Below the pieces are notes generated by a model that had not been told where the DNA came from, searched no databases, and saw only the letters and a list, made by a program, of their open reading frames with translations. Positions 16,687 to 26,035 of a stretch of 64,000 bases of DNA are shown here, piece by piece; the first letter of the stretch is position 1; every line of letters begins with the position of its first letter. Position numbers and translations under genes: made by a program. The DNA lies in contig NZ_KB892840.1 in the NCBI RefSeq assembly GCF_000373965.1, positions 1 to 64,000 on the forward strand, read 5' to 3'. The stretch comes from Uliginosibacterium gangwonense DSM 18521. GTDB taxonomy: Bacteria; Pseudomonadota; Gammaproteobacteria; Burkholderiales; Rhodocyclaceae.

Positions 16687-17010
16687 CTAGATGTTGAAGC
16701 TTTCGCCACAACCACATTCATTCTTGGCGTTCGGGTTATTGAACGTGAAGCCTTCCTTCAAGCCCTCACGCACAAAGTCCAGTTCCGTACCATCCAGATA
16801 CGCCAAGCTCTTGGGGTCGATGAGCACCTTCACCCCCTGGCTTTCGAACACTACATCTTCCGCGCTCAAATCATCAGCGTATTCAAGCTTGTAGGCCATG
16901 CCCGAACAGCCTGATGTTTTCACGCCAAGGCGCACACCTACGCCTTTACCTCTCTTTTCGAGGTATTTATTGATATGCCGCGCAGCGGCTTCAGTCACGG
17001 TCACAGCCAT
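16687..17010 (-). CDS. iscA: Iron-sulfur carrier IscA
   Basis: A-type Fe-S carrier of 107 residues. The three conserved cysteines are present: TSGCSGMAY near residue 35 and the C-terminal ECGCGESF. It accepts clusters from IscU and passes them to apo-targets. It lies 29 bases after iscU within the ISC operon. Length and motifs are normal. Confidence 0.97.
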   Translation of the reverse strand: MAVTVTEAAARHINKYLEKRGKGVGVRLGVKTSGCSGMAYKLEYADDLSAEDVVFESQGVKVLIDPKSLAYLDGTELDFVREGLKEGFTFNNPNAKNECGCGESFNI

Positions 17011-17039
17011 GATGCTTCCTTTTATTCGGTTTTCGACGC

Positions 17040-17429
17040 TTAAGATGCGTTTTTCTTGCGATAGTCATCCACCGCAGCCTTGATCGCATCTTCTGCCAAG
17101 ATTGAGCAGTGAATCTTTACAGGCGGCAGCGCGAGTTCTTCCGCAATCTGGGTATTTTTGATGTTGAGCGCTTCATCCAGCGTCTTGCCTTTGACCCACT
17201 CAGTCACCAGTGAGCTGGAAGCAATCGCTGAGCCACAACCGTAGGTCTTGAACTTGGCGTCCTCGATCAAACCAGTTTGTGCGTTAACCTTGATCTGCAG
17301 CTTCATCACGTCACCACACGCAGGTGCGCCCACCATGCCCGTGCCAACCGTGCTGCCGTCATCCTTGCCAAAGGACCCCACGTTACGGGGATTCTCGTAG
17401 TGGTCCAGAACTTTGTCGCTATATGCCAT
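17040..17429 (-). CDS. iscU: Fe-S cluster scaffold IscU
   Basis: Scaffold protein of 129 residues on which IscS sulfur and iron form [2Fe-2S] clusters. Ligand cysteines are seen in [20 protein letters not shown] and the HscA-binding LPPVKIHCS segment. I chose the ATG at 17429 ([16 protein letters not shown]), which has a GGAGGTAAGCAAA ribosome binding site; a TTG-type upstream extension to 17444 is unlikely. It lies between iscS and iscA. Confidence 0.97.
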   Translation of the reverse strand: MAYSDKVLDHYENPRNVGSFGKDDGSTVGTGMVGAPACGDVMKLQIKVNAQTGLIEDAKFKTYGCGSAIASSSLVTEWVKGKTLDEALNIKNTQIAEELALPPVKIHCSILAEDAIKAAVDDYRKKNAS

Positions 17430-17491
17430 TTTGCTTACCTCCATCGGGGGTAGTGCATTCTATCCGGGAATGCACACCTCTTGATTCAAGA

Positions 17492-18700
17492 TCAGTGCGC
17501 AGCCCACTGCACGGTATTCAGATCGATGCCTTCCTGAAACATTTCCCACAACGGGGAGAGTTCTCGCAACTTGCCGACCTTGCTGCAAATGAGCTTGATC
17601 GTGTAGTCGACCTCTTCCTCGGTGGTAAAGCGGCCAATCGTAAAGCGAATCGAGCTGTGTGCCAATTCATCCGGGCGGCCCAACGCGCGGAGCACATAAG
17701 AAGGCTCCAGAGAAGCCGAGGTGCAGGCCGAACCGCTGGATACGGCAATATCCTTGATCGCCATGATCATGGATTCGCCTTCCACATAGGCGAAGCTCAG
17801 GTTCAGGTTGTGCGGAACGCGGTGTTCCATGTCGCCGTTGATATAGACGGCTTCCATGGTCGTCAGGCCCGCAAGCAGGCGGTCACGCAAGGCGCGGATG
17901 CGGGTGTTCTCGCTTGCCATCTCTTCCTTGGCCAAGCGGAAGGCTTCGCCCATCCCGACAATCTGGTGGGTGGGGAGCGTACCAGAGCGCATCCCACGCT
18001 CGTGTCCGCCCCCATGCATCTGCGCCTCCAACCGAACGCGGGGCTTGCGCCGCACGTACAGGGCGCCGATCCCCTTGGGGCCATAGATTTTGTGGGCCGA
18101 GAAAGACATCAAGTCAACTTTGAGCTTTTGCAGATCGATCTCAACCTTGCCTGCGGCCTGGGCCGAATCGACATGGAAGATGATGCCGCGTTCCCGGCAA
18201 ATCTCACCAATCTCGGCAATGGGCTGGATCACGCCGATTTCGTTATTCACAAACATCACTGAGACCAGAATGGTGTCAGGCCGGAGCGTCTGCTTGAAGA
18301 CCTCCATATCCAGCAGGCCGTCTTCGCGTACATCCAGGTAAGTCACCTCAAAGCCCTGGCGTTCCAGCTCACGCATGGTATCCAGCACGGCCTTGTGCTC
18401 GGTCTTGAGCGTAATCAGATGCTTACCCTTGCCAGAGTAAAAGTTGGCAGCGCCTTTGATGGCCAGATTGTTCGATTCCGTTGCCCCACTGGTCCAGACA
18501 ATTTCCTTGGCATCCGCATTGATCAGCGCAGCCACCTGCTCGCGGGCACGCTCCACAGCATCTTCTGCCTCCCACCCATAGGCGTGGGAACGGCTTGCCG
18601 GATTACCAAAGTGCTCCGTCAAATAGGGGATCATCTTTTCCGCCACGCGCGGGTCCACCGGGGTCGTTGCGGAATAATCGAGGTAAATCGGCAGTTTCAT
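17492..18700 (-). CDS. iscS: Cysteine desulfurase IscS
   Basis: PLP-dependent class V enzyme of about 402 residues that removes sulfur from cysteine as a persulfide. The PLP lysine lies in [13 protein letters not shown]. The catalytic loop [14 protein letters not shown] carries the active Cys and is of IscS (group I) type. The start [18 protein letters not shown] at 18700 has a GGAG site; a TTG four codons upstream is rejected. It is followed by iscU and preceded by a second desulfurase gene, which is unusual. Confidence 0.97.
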   Translation of the reverse strand: MKLPIYLDYSATTPVDPRVAEKMIPYLTEHFGNPASRSHAYGWEAEDAVERAREQVAALINADAKEIVWTSGATESNNLAIKGAANFYSGKGKHLITLKTEHKAVLDTMRELERQGFEVTYLDVREDGLLDMEVFKQTLRPDTILVSVMFVNNEIGVIQPIAEIGEICRERGIIFHVDSAQAAGKVEIDLQKLKVDLMSFSAHKIYGPKGIGALYVRRKPRVRLEAQMHGGGHERGMRSGTLPTHQIVGMGEAFRLAKEEMASENTRIRALRDRLLAGLTTMEAVYINGDMEHRVPHNLNLSFAYVEGESMIMAIKDIAVSSGSACTSASLEPSYVLRALGRPDELAHSSIRFTIGRFTTEEEVDYTIKLICSKVGKLRELSPLWEMFQEGIDLNTVQWAAH

Positions 18701-18747
18701 CACAAGCTCCAAAACATCCTGTTTTTATTTCTTCCAATTTCTTTCAA

Positions 18748-19899
18748 CTAGATGGCGACGGCAGTCAGCCCTTTCAAGTCGGCGAGTGTTTCTTTCAAAG
18801 CCAGCAAAAACGATTCTATCTGGGCGAGCGAATTGCCAGCCCCCAGGCTCACCCGCACCGCGCCACGCGCCACAGCGGGTTCAACCCCCATCGCCAACAA
18901 GCTGCGTGAAGGTTCCGGGTTCGCAGAGGAACACGCCGCACCACTGGCAACCGCGAAGCCTGCCCGATCCAGCTTGCCCACCAGGGTTTCGCCATCAATA
19001 TTTTTGAAAGCGAAGAAGCTCGTATTGGGTAGCCGTGGCACACCCCTGGCGAAAATCTCCGCTCCCAGCGCAGATAAACTGTCTTCCATCACAGCACGTA
19101 GCCCACTCATGGAGCCCACGCGCTGTTCAAATTCTTCAGCCATCAGCTCGCAGGCTTTACCAAAGCCCACGATGGCGGCCACATTTTCAGTCCCAGAGCG
19201 CAAACCGCGCTCCTGCCCACCACCGGCAATCAGGGGCTGAACATCAAGGCGCTTGTCGAGAATCAGTGCCCCAACCCCTTGCGGCCCACCAATCTTGTGG
19301 CTGGACACCGTCATCGCGTGCACACCCAGGCTACGGAAGTTTAGCGGAACTTTGCCCAAGGCCTGCACCGCATCTGTGTGCATGAACGCCCCTTGGGCAC
19401 GTGCCGCCTGGGCAAGGGTTTGCACATCGTTGAGCGCCCCTGTCTCGTTGTTGGCACTCATCACCGAAATCAGTGCAGGACGATGTTGCCCAATCAACGC
19501 CTGCGCCTGGAGCACGTCCAGATCACCCAGCTCATGCAGCGGCAACTCAAGCACCTGCCAGCCCTGCTGACGCAGTTGCAAAGCGGGCTGCCGCACACAG
19601 GGATGCTCCGAGGCGCCAATCGCAATCACGCCTGGCCGTAAGCTGGCCGCAGCGCCCTTTACAAACAGGTTGTTTGCCTCGCTCCCACCGCTGGTGAATA
19701 CCACTTCACCGGGCTGTGCGCCAAGGGCTTGAGCTAGCTGCTGTCTTGCCAGCTCCACCGCGTTGCGCGCCTGCCGACCATATTCATGCCTGCTGGAAGG
19801 ATTGCCATGTCTGTTTTGCAGGTAGGGCAGCATCACTTCCAACACACGCGCATCCAGCGGCGTGGTGGCATTGAAATCAAGATAGCAAGGCGCGAACAC
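18748..19899 (-). CDS. Second cysteine desulfurase (IscS/NifS-like) in the isc operon
   Basis: Class V aminotransferase of 383 residues. It begins VFAPCYLDFNATTPLDARV from a GTG at 19899 that has an AAGGAG ribosome binding site seven bases upstream. A longer reading from 20049 would overlap iscR and lacks homology-like sequence. The PLP lysine is in VSSHKIGGPQG, and the catalytic loop ASGAACSSANPEPS keeps the Cys. It is diverged from the adjacent IscS, so it is not a recent tandem copy. It sits between iscR and iscS and should be under IscR control. It may supply sulfur to another acceptor such as a tRNA-thiolation or molybdopterin enzyme, but its role cannot be read from sequence. Confidence 0.9.
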   Translation of the reverse strand: MFAPCYLDFNATTPLDARVLEVMLPYLQNRHGNPSSRHEYGRQARNAVELARQQLAQALGAQPGEVVFTSGGSEANNLFVKGAAASLRPGVIAIGASEHPCVRQPALQLRQQGWQVLELPLHELGDLDVLQAQALIGQHRPALISVMSANNETGALNDVQTLAQAARAQGAFMHTDAVQALGKVPLNFRSLGVHAMTVSSHKIGGPQGVGALILDKRLDVQPLIAGGGQERGLRSGTENVAAIVGFGKACELMAEEFEQRVGSMSGLRAVMEDSLSALGAEIFARGVPRLPNTSFFAFKNIDGETLVGKLDRAGFAVASGAACSSANPEPSRSLLAMGVEPAVARGAVRVSLGAGNSLAQIESFLLALKETLADLKGLTAVAI

Positions 19900-19918
19900 G
19901 ATCCGGCTCCTTCCCTGC

Positions 19919-20413
19919 TCAGACCGCCACGATCCCCTGTTCGGAACGGGTGACCGAGCGACGGAATTCATCGCACAGCACAACCACCTCTTCCGGGTTC
20001 TGACGGACGTTGGCCTGATCAACCAAAGAGTCGAGCGTGACGGACTCAAGGTACTCGAACATCTTGCGGTTCAGGTTGGTCCACAGCTCATGGGTCATGC
20101 AATGTTTGTCTTCACCATGGCAGTTGCCCTGGCCACCGCATTGCGTGGTGTCCAGCGGCTCATCGACCGCCACAATGATGTCTGCCACCGAAATGGCATC
20201 CAGGGCTTGAGCCAGACAATAGCCCCCGCCTGGGCCACGCACACTGGAGACCAGTTTGTGGCGGCGCAGCTTGCCAAAAAGCTGCTCCAGGTAGGAAAGC
20301 GAAATGTTCTGCCGCTCACTGATGCCGGCAAGCGTCACCGGCCCATTGTGCTGCCTGAGGGCCAAGTCGATCATGGCGGTCACTGCGAACCGCCCTTTAG
20401 TTGTAAGCCGCAT
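19919..20413 (-). CDS. iscR: Fe-S-sensing regulator IscR
   Basis: Rrf2-family regulator of 164 residues. The winged helix-turn-helix is N-terminal (MRLTTKGRFAVTAMIDLALR). The [2Fe-2S] ligands are in TQCGGQGNCHGEDKHCMTH (three Cys near 92-104, with the following His). With a cluster it represses the isc operon; apo-IscR controls other targets. It is the first gene of the isc unit and has a near-perfect type 1 binding site 45 bases upstream. cysE lies directly upstream on the same strand. Confidence 0.97.
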   Translation of the reverse strand: MRLTTKGRFAVTAMIDLALRQHNGPVTLAGISERQNISLSYLEQLFGKLRRHKLVSSVRGPGGGYCLAQALDAISVADIIVAVDEPLDTTQCGGQGNCHGEDKHCMTHELWTNLNRKMFEYLESVTLDSLVDQANVRQNPEEVVVLCDEFRRSVTRSEQGIVAV

Positions 20414-20457
20414 GGGGTACTCCGATCTCTCTGTGGGTTACGGGCTCGATTGCTGTA

Positions 20458-20482
20458 ATACTTGATTGTTTTAATCAAGAAT
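20458..20482 (-). promoter_or_regulatory. IscR type 1 binding site
   Basis: The sequence from ATACTTGATT to the mirrored AATCAAGAAT agrees with the E. coli type 1 IscR consensus ATASYYGACTRWWWYAGTCRRSTAT at all but about three positions. It has an inverted repeat CTTGATT/AATCAAG (20461-20467 and 20473-20479). Its place just before iscR predicts negative autoregulation of the isc operon. Confidence 0.8.
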
Positions 20483-20512
20483 AAGGTTCCCGACAAAAAC
20501 AGTCAACAACTA

Positions 20513-21256
20513 TCAATCCACAATCCGATCAAGGAGATCCCGATCCAGCGGTTTTTGGCAATCAGTCTGCGGATTATTGACCAAACCTGCTTCCTTGAGG
20601 CATTTGCTCAGGCAATCAATCCGCCGATCCTGATCCGCCACATGGTCCAGCAAGGCATGCAGCGCCTTGGCGATGGGGTCATCCATATCGCGGGTCACGC
20701 CATAGGCGCTGAAGTCGGGCTTGTCTGCCTTGTTCGCAGTTTTATCCACGACATGCGCAGGGTTGCCCACTGCCGTCGCGCCTGCTGGCACGGGCTTGAT
20801 CACCACTGCGTTGGAACCGATCTTGGCCCCTGCCCCAATGGTAAATCCCCCCAATACCTTGGCGCCTGCGCCGACCACAACCCCTGCCTCCAAGGTAGGA
20901 TGTCGCTTGACCCCACGATACAGTGACGTTCCACCAAGGGTTACCCCCTGATAGATGGTGCAATCGTCACCCACCTCCGCCGTTTCACCAATCACCACGC
21001 CCATACCATGATCAATGAAAACCCTGCGCCCCAGGGTGGCACCGGGGTGGATTTCGATCCCGGTGTGCCAGCGCCCGAATTGCGATACAAGGCGAGCCGC
21101 CCAACGCCAGTTGGCATGCCACAGACGATGAGCCAGACGGTGCAGGATCAAGGCATGAATCCCAGGGTAACAGGTCAGCACCTCCAGCTTGCTACGGGCG
21201 GCAGGGTCGCGTTGTAGAACGCTGGCAATATCTTCACGGAGCTGAGCAAACATCAT
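20513..21256 (-). CDS. cysE: Serine O-acetyltransferase CysE
   Basis: Hexapeptide-repeat acetyltransferase of 247 residues that makes O-acetylserine, the precursor of cysteine. The N-terminal helical part ([20 protein letters not shown]) is followed by the left-handed beta-helix with [20 protein letters not shown], the catalytic His-containing GMGVVIGE, and [16 protein letters not shown]. It lies immediately upstream of iscR, as cysE does in Azotobacter-type isc clusters. It provides cysteine for the desulfurases. Codon 2 is also ATG, so the start could be three bases later. Confidence 0.95.
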   Translation of the reverse strand: MMFAQLREDIASVLQRDPAARSKLEVLTCYPGIHALILHRLAHRLWHANWRWAARLVSQFGRWHTGIEIHPGATLGRRVFIDHGMGVVIGETAEVGDDCTIYQGVTLGGTSLYRGVKRHPTLEAGVVVGAGAKVLGGFTIGAGAKIGSNAVVIKPVPAGATAVGNPAHVVDKTANKADKPDFSAYGVTRDMDDPIAKALHALLDHVADQDRRIDCLSKCLKEAGLVNNPQTDCQKPLDRDLLDRIVD

Positions 21257-21308
21257 CGTCCTGGTATCAAGTTCAAGGATGGAAATATTATCCCACTAAT
21301 TTAGTCAA

Positions 21309-22043
21309 TTATTTGGGTTTGTAGGGAAATTGAAAACTGCTGAGCATGCCGCGCAGGATATTGACTTCATCCTGCTCCAGCCGGATGCGCGCAAACATCC
21401 GCCGCAAGCGGGGCATCAGGCGCTTGGGGTGGGCCGGATTGAAGAAGCCGCTGCTGGTGGTAGCCTGCTCGAAGTGCGCCATCATCAATTCAACTTCATC
21501 CACGGTGGCCAGCTTGCCTTCTGTTGCAGGCAGAGGGGCCTCCTCCATCAGCGCCATCCGCGTCTCGTAGCACATCACCTGCACAGCGGCCCCCAGGTTG
21601 AGGGATGCATACTCGGGGTTGGCCGGAATCATCACCGGCAACTGGCACAAAGCCAGCTCTTCATTGGAGAGGCCATAGGTTTCATTGCCAAAAACCAGGG
21701 CGACCTCGCCTTCAAGCGCAGCTTGCGCCAAGGTGATCGCCCCTTGCCGTGCCCACTGTACGGGCAGAGATAGCTCCCTGCGCCGGGAAGTCATGGCTGC
21801 GGCAATGGTGACGCCTGATAGAGCCTCTTCCAGCGTGTTGCAGACAACCGCCTGGTCGAGCACATCGTTTGCCCCGGAGGCACGAGACGCAGCCTCGGCA
21901 TCAGGGAAAGAGCGTGGATTGACCAGATAAAGCCGGGACAATCCCATGGTTTTCATCGCCCTGGCAGCCGCTCCGATATTGCCCGGATGGCTCGGATGGG
22001 ACAAGACTACACGAAAGCGGTTTATAGATAGGGGGTTAGCCAT
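21309..22043 (-). CDS. trmJ: tRNA (cytidine/uridine-2'-O-)-methyltransferase TrmJ
   Basis: SPOUT-class methyltransferase of 244 residues that methylates the ribose at tRNA position 32. Motif 1 is [20 protein letters not shown], and the knot motifs are [17 protein letters not shown] and [20 protein letters not shown] helical C-terminal extension is typical of TrmJ. It is divergent from suhB with a 62-base gap, an arrangement common in betaproteobacteria. The next minus-strand gene is cysE, 52 bases away. Confidence 0.93.
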   Translation of the reverse strand: MANPLSINRFRVVLSHPSHPGNIGAAARAMKTMGLSRLYLVNPRSFPDAEAASRASGANDVLDQAVVCNTLEEALSGVTIAAAMTSRRRELSLPVQWARQGAITLAQAALEGEVALVFGNETYGLSNEELALCQLPVMIPANPEYASLNLGAAVQVMCYETRMALMEEAPLPATEGKLATVDEVELMMAHFEQATTSSGFFNPAHPKRLMPRLRRMFARIRLEQDEVNILRGMLSSFQFPYKPK

Positions 22044-22105
22044 ATATAATCAGTGGTTTTACATCAGCAATCGCTCATTTTGAAGCGACTGGCGGAATTA
22101 AGCTC

Positions 22106-22912
22106 ATGCACCCGATATTGAACATCGCCGTAAAGGCCGCGCGCCAAGCCGGCAAAATCATCAACCGCGCTTCGCTGGATCTGGAGCGGCTACAGGTTTC
22201 TGCCAAGCAGCCCAACGATTTTGTGACCGAGGTGGATCGCGCTGCCGAGCAGGCCATCATTGAAATCATCCGTGAGGCCTACCCAGAACATGGGATTCTA
22301 GCAGAGGAGAGCGGAAGCGCAGGTGGCGCGCAAGATAGCGAGGTCCAATGGATCATTGATCCGCTGGATGGCACCACCAACTTCATCCATGGTTTCCCGC
22401 AATACGCTGTCTCCATCGGGATCGCTGAAAAAGGCGTGGTACAGCACGCCGTGATCTATGACCCGAACCATAACGAGCTGTTCACAGCAAGCAGAGGGCG
22501 AGGCGCGTTCCTCAACGACCGCCGCATCCGCGTCTCCAAGCGGATCAGGATGAATGAATCCTTGATCGGCACGGGCTTCCCCTTCAAGACCATGGAACAC
22601 ATGGACGCCTACCTGCAGATGTTCCGCGATCTGTCGGAAAAAACTGCAGGCCTGCGCCGCCCGGGTTCCGCTGCCTTGGATCTGGCTTATACCGCCTGTG
22701 GCCGCACGGATGGTTTCTTTGAAATCGGTCTGCACCCCTGGGACATGGCCGCTGGCGCACTGCTGGTTTCCGAAGCTGGTGGTCTGGTCAGCGATTTTGC
22801 GGGCGAAGCCAACTACCTGGGCACGGGCAACCTCGTGGCAGGTACGCCGAAGATTTTTGGCCAGCTTCTGCCCATCATCCAGGCCTATCGTACCGACGCA
22901 CTGCAAGCCTGA
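22106..22912 (+). CDS. suhB: Inositol-1-monophosphatase family protein SuhB
   Basis: Mg-dependent phosphatase family protein of 268 residues. Metal-binding motifs are EESGSAGG near residue 68, the [15 protein letters not shown] signature near 85-99 and [17 protein letters not shown] near 213. SuhB also acts in rRNA transcription antitermination with NusB. It is divergent from trmJ and followed by mnmC on the same strand 62 bases later. Length and motifs are normal. Confidence 0.95.
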   Translation: MHPILNIAVKAARQAGKIINRASLDLERLQVSAKQPNDFVTEVDRAAEQAIIEIIREAYPEHGILAEESGSAGGAQDSEVQWIIDPLDGTTNFIHGFPQYAVSIGIAEKGVVQHAVIYDPNHNELFTASRGRGAFLNDRRIRVSKRIRMNESLIGTGFPFKTMEHMDAYLQMFRDLSEKTAGLRRPGSAALDLAYTACGRTDGFFEIGLHPWDMAAGALLVSEAGGLVSDFAGEANYLGTGNLVAGTPKIFGQLLPIIQAYRTDALQA

Positions 22913-22974
22913 GTCTGCCTATGTAACCCAAGTCCTGGAGCATGCCCTGCATGTTCCAGGCAGGAACCCCCGCC

Positions 22975-24888
22975 ATGCCGAATCCCCTGACTCCTGCCCA
23001 GCTCGCCTTCAGTACTGCAGGGGTGCCTTGGTCCGATCAATATGGGGATGTTTACCATTCGGCCGCCGGTGCTGCGGAACAGACACAGCATGTGTTTCTA
23101 CACGGCAATGGCTTGCCTGCCCGTTGGGCAGGGTGCGAGTCTTTCGTCATCCTGGAAACCGGTTTCGGCCTCGGGCTGAATTTTCTGCAGACTTGGCAAG
23201 CGTGGCTGGCATCCGGCAACACCACAGGCAGGCTGCACTTCATCTCGCTGGAAAAGCACCCTTTTCACGCCGAAGACATCCTCAAGGCACACGCCAATGC
23301 GGGCGTGCCCAAGGCTCTCTCCGAGGTATTGGTCGCCCAATGGCCTGAACTGGTACCCGGTATGCATCGCCTGGAATTCGATGGCGGACGTGTCATATTG
23401 ACACTGGGCTTCGGAGACGCAGAAACGCTGCTCCCCACCGTAGCAGCACGGGTGGATGCCATCTATCTGGATGGGTTCTCGCCCGCACAAAACCCCGAGA
23501 TGTGGTCATCCAATATCTTTAGCGCCCTGGCTTCCCTGTCCAGCGACCACACCACGCTGGCGACATGGTCGGTAGCAGGTAAAGTACGCGAAGGGTTGAT
23601 CCAGGCGGGTTTTCTGGTTGAGAAAACGCCAGGTTTCGGTGGCAAGCGTGAAATGCTGCAAGCACGTTTCCGTGTCCCACGCACCGCCCACGCCTCACCC
23701 CCATCAAACAAACGCGCACTGGTGGTCGGGGCTGGTCTGGCAGGAACAGGGATTGCCGAACGCTTGAACGCCCGAGGCTGGGATGTGCATATCCTGGAAG
23801 CGCAGTCAGCCTTTGCCCAAGGCGCATCCGGCAACTTGGCGGGGGCATTCCGTCCCTTGCCCAGCAAAGACGACAATCGAATCGCACGCATCACCCGCGC
23901 AGGCTTTCTATATGGTCTGCACCATCTGCAATACCTGCATCACCTGGGCCGTGACGTGCTGTGGGACCCCTGTGGGGTTTTGCATCTGGCCCGCAACGCA
24001 GAGCAGGAAAACCGACAAAAAGACGTAGTGGCAACCATGCAGTTGCCGGAATCTTTTTTACGCTGGGTCAGCGCGGCGGAAGCCACCACCATTGCCGGGC
24101 ATACGGCAACATTTGGAGGCTGGTGGTTTCCCACCGCAGGCTGGATTCAACCAACAAGCCTGTGCGACGCAAACATCGGCGCCCCCCAGGGCATCACGCT
24201 CAGCACAAGTACCGGCGTTGCGCGCATTGAGCGCCAAAATGGACTATGGTCTGTCTTCGATGCCGACGACAGGCTGATTGATAAAGCCCCCGTGCTGATT
24301 CTAGCCAACGCACATGACGCCACCCGTCTGGCTCATGCCAAGTGGCTCCCCTTGCAAGCTGTGCGCGGGCAAGTCAGCCATCTGCCGATGGCACAACTGG
24401 CGCCACTTCGTGTTGTGGTGTGCGGTCAAGGCTACATCACCCCGGGCGTGGGGGGGCATGCAGCTTTGGGGGCAAGTTTTGTCACCGATGACTTTGACTT
24501 GGCGCTACGCGAAGACGAGCATCTGGAAAACCTGCGCAAGCTTGATTTGATGCTACCCGGCTACAGCGGTTCAATCGATGGCAGCGGCCTGGGTGGCCGT
24601 GTCAGTCTACGGCCCGTATCGCTGGACCGTCTCCCCATGGTAGGCGCCATGCCACACGCCCTGAGCGGGGAGGGCTACAAACTCGCCAATCTGCCCCGTG
24701 AAGAGGGACTATGGCTGATCAGTGGTTTTGGTGCGCGTGGCCTGGTCTGGTCCAGCTTGTGCAGCGAACTGCTGGCCTCGCGCATCTGTGGTGAGCCTTT
24801 GCCCATTGAGCGTGATCTGGCCGACGCCATGGACCCGGCACGCTTTATCCTGTCTCCGCCCAAGCACCAGCGCTTGCAGGATGATTGA
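22975..24888 (+). CDS. mnmC: Bifunctional tRNA 5-methylaminomethyl-2-thiouridine enzyme MnmC
   Basis: Fusion enzyme of about 637 residues that completes mnm5s2U at the tRNA wobble position. The N-terminal methyltransferase half has FVILETGFGLGLNFLQTW and VDAIYLDGFSPAQNPEMWS. The C-terminal FAD oxidase half starts near residue 240 with ALVVGAGLAGTGIAERLN and ends with SGFGARGLVWSSL. I chose the ATG at 22975 (MPNPLTPAQLAFS), with an AGGA site; an ATG at 22942 is an alternative with poor spacing. Both catalytic halves are intact. Confidence 0.95.
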   Translation: MPNPLTPAQLAFSTAGVPWSDQYGDVYHSAAGAAEQTQHVFLHGNGLPARWAGCESFVILETGFGLGLNFLQTWQAWLASGNTTGRLHFISLEKHPFHAEDILKAHANAGVPKALSEVLVAQWPELVPGMHRLEFDGGRVILTLGFGDAETLLPTVAARVDAIYLDGFSPAQNPEMWSSNIFSALASLSSDHTTLATWSVAGKVREGLIQAGFLVEKTPGFGGKREMLQARFRVPRTAHASPPSNKRALVVGAGLAGTGIAERLNARGWDVHILEAQSAFAQGASGNLAGAFRPLPSKDDNRIARITRAGFLYGLHHLQYLHHLGRDVLWDPCGVLHLARNAEQENRQKDVVATMQLPESFLRWVSAAEATTIAGHTATFGGWWFPTAGWIQPTSLCDANIGAPQGITLSTSTGVARIERQNGLWSVFDADDRLIDKAPVLILANAHDATRLAHAKWLPLQAVRGQVSHLPMAQLAPLRVVVCGQGYITPGVGGHAALGASFVTDDFDLALREDEHLENLRKLDLMLPGYSGSIDGSGLGGRVSLRPVSLDRLPMVGAMPHALSGEGYKLANLPREEGLWLISGFGARGLVWSSLCSELLASRICGEPLPIERDLADAMDPARFILSPPKHQRLQDD

Positions 24889-24912
24889 ATCCCAGTCATC
24901 GGGACGCAAAAG

Positions 24913-25110
24913 TTAACGCGAACCACCCAAACGGGATTCTTCATACTGCGCCAGGAGGCCCCAACTCCGCCCACGTCGCCGCACCACTTCCAGAATGGCC
25001 TTGGGCCGGATACTCATCCGTGCGGACGACGACACCGCACTGGAACCAGACTGGGCCTGCGCGAGCAAAGGGCTATGCATGATGATTTGCGTGGAGAGGC
25101 GGGAAGACAT
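24913..25110 (-). CDS. Small protein of unknown function directly downstream of lexA
   Basis: An open frame of 65 residues beginning MSSRLSTQIIMHSPLLAQAQ, with ATG at 25110 and a good AGGAG ribosome binding site six bases upstream. It starts 32 bases after the lexA stop codon on the same strand, so it is very likely co-transcribed with lexA and induced by DNA damage. The N-terminal half is Ser/Ala-rich. The C-terminal half is basic and looks helical (RPKAILEVVRRRGRSWGLLA, then QYEESRLGG). In Pseudomonas this position holds the division inhibitor sulA, but I see no SulA similarity. No family is recognised. Confidence 0.55.
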   Translation of the reverse strand: MSSRLSTQIIMHSPLLAQAQSGSSAVSSSARMSIRPKAILEVVRRRGRSWGLLAQYEESRLGGSR

Positions 25111-25142
25111 ATGAAGCTCCTGTAAGGGAAATACGGATAAGC

Positions 25143-25760
25143 TCAAGATGAAAGATTTCTAATCAAACCAACTGCAATACCTTCGATACAAAATTCATTG
25201 CGCTGCGGGTCCACCAGAATCGGAGAGTAGCTCCGGTTCTCAGCAATCAGCTCAACAATGCCATCTGCACGTTGATTCAGGCGCTTGACCGTGACATCGT
25301 CATCAACCCGTGCCACCACAATCTGCCCATTGCGTGCCTGCTGCTGGCGATGCACGGCAAGCAGGTCGCCCTCAAAAATCCCAACATCAATCATTGACAT
25401 CCCCCGAACCAGAAGGAGGAAATCAGCACGCGGAGAAAACGTGTTGGCATCCACGGGGTAATGCCTTTGAACATGTTCCTGCGCAAGAATCGGCGCGCCA
25501 GCAGCCACCCTGCCGATCAAGGGCAGGCCCTGGTCAGGTTCATCAGGTTCGGCCAGGCGGATGCCTCGTGCCGAACCGGGTTCCAGCAGGATGACGTTCT
25601 TTTGTGCCAACGCGCGCAAGTGGCTCTCCGCGGCATTGGGTGAAGCAAAACCGAACGCAGCAGAGATCTCGGCACGCGTGGGTGGCATGCCCTCTTTCCG
25701 GATGTGATCCCGGATGAAATCGAAAATGCTTTGCTGGCGCGCGGTAAGGGCAGAACTCAT
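25143..25760 (-). CDS. lexA: SOS repressor LexA
   Basis: Repressor of 205 residues. The N-terminal winged helix binds DNA ([20 protein letters not shown], then [12 protein letters not shown]). The self-cleavage bond is Ala87-Gly88 in [10 protein letters not shown], and the catalytic dyad is Ser122 ([10 protein letters not shown]) and Lys159 (DDVTVKRL). A LexA box lies 20 bases upstream, so it controls itself. A small open frame follows in the same transcript. The other clear LexA target in the window is the radical SAM/UDG pair at 30662. Confidence 0.97.
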   Translation of the reverse strand: MSSALTARQQSIFDFIRDHIRKEGMPPTRAEISAAFGFASPNAAESHLRALAQKNVILLEPGSARGIRLAEPDEPDQGLPLIGRVAAGAPILAQEHVQRHYPVDANTFSPRADFLLLVRGMSMIDVGIFEGDLLAVHRQQQARNGQIVVARVDDDVTVKRLNQRADGIVELIAENRSYSPILVDPQRNEFCIEGIAVGLIRNLSS

Positions 25761-25779
25761 GGGTAAACAATCTCCTTTT

Positions 25780-25795
25780 GTGTATTTATATACAG
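25780..25795 (-). promoter_or_regulatory. LexA box of lexA
   Basis: On the minus strand CTGTATATAAATACAC differs from the CTGT-N8-ACAG consensus only in the last base. It lies just upstream of the lexA ribosome binding site. A short TACAGTACTGTA palindrome overlaps it at 25791-25802. Confidence 0.8.
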
Positions 25796-26035
25796 TACTG
25801 TATGTTTACGCAATAGTCGTTTGAAAATTTTTGTGCAGAACGCACGATTGATCGCAATAACTCTTCTTCCTGCAGAAGAGTATGCATGGGAAAAGCCCTG
25901 CCCGGGTACAAAAGGCAGTGTGCGTTTGGGGGAACGGAGAAACATTGTCACCCAAGAACCGGCTGGCAATGGCTGCGCAAGCAGCTCGCCAGCACAATGG
26001 CGCATGCCATGTATCACATGCTCGGGACCCCCGGG

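Noticed and set aside
19900-20049. N-terminal extension of the second cysteine desulfurase into iscR
   Set aside because: The extension reads as unrelated sequence antisense-like in frame to iscR coding bases; the GTG at 19899 has a strong ribosome binding site and begins the family homology.
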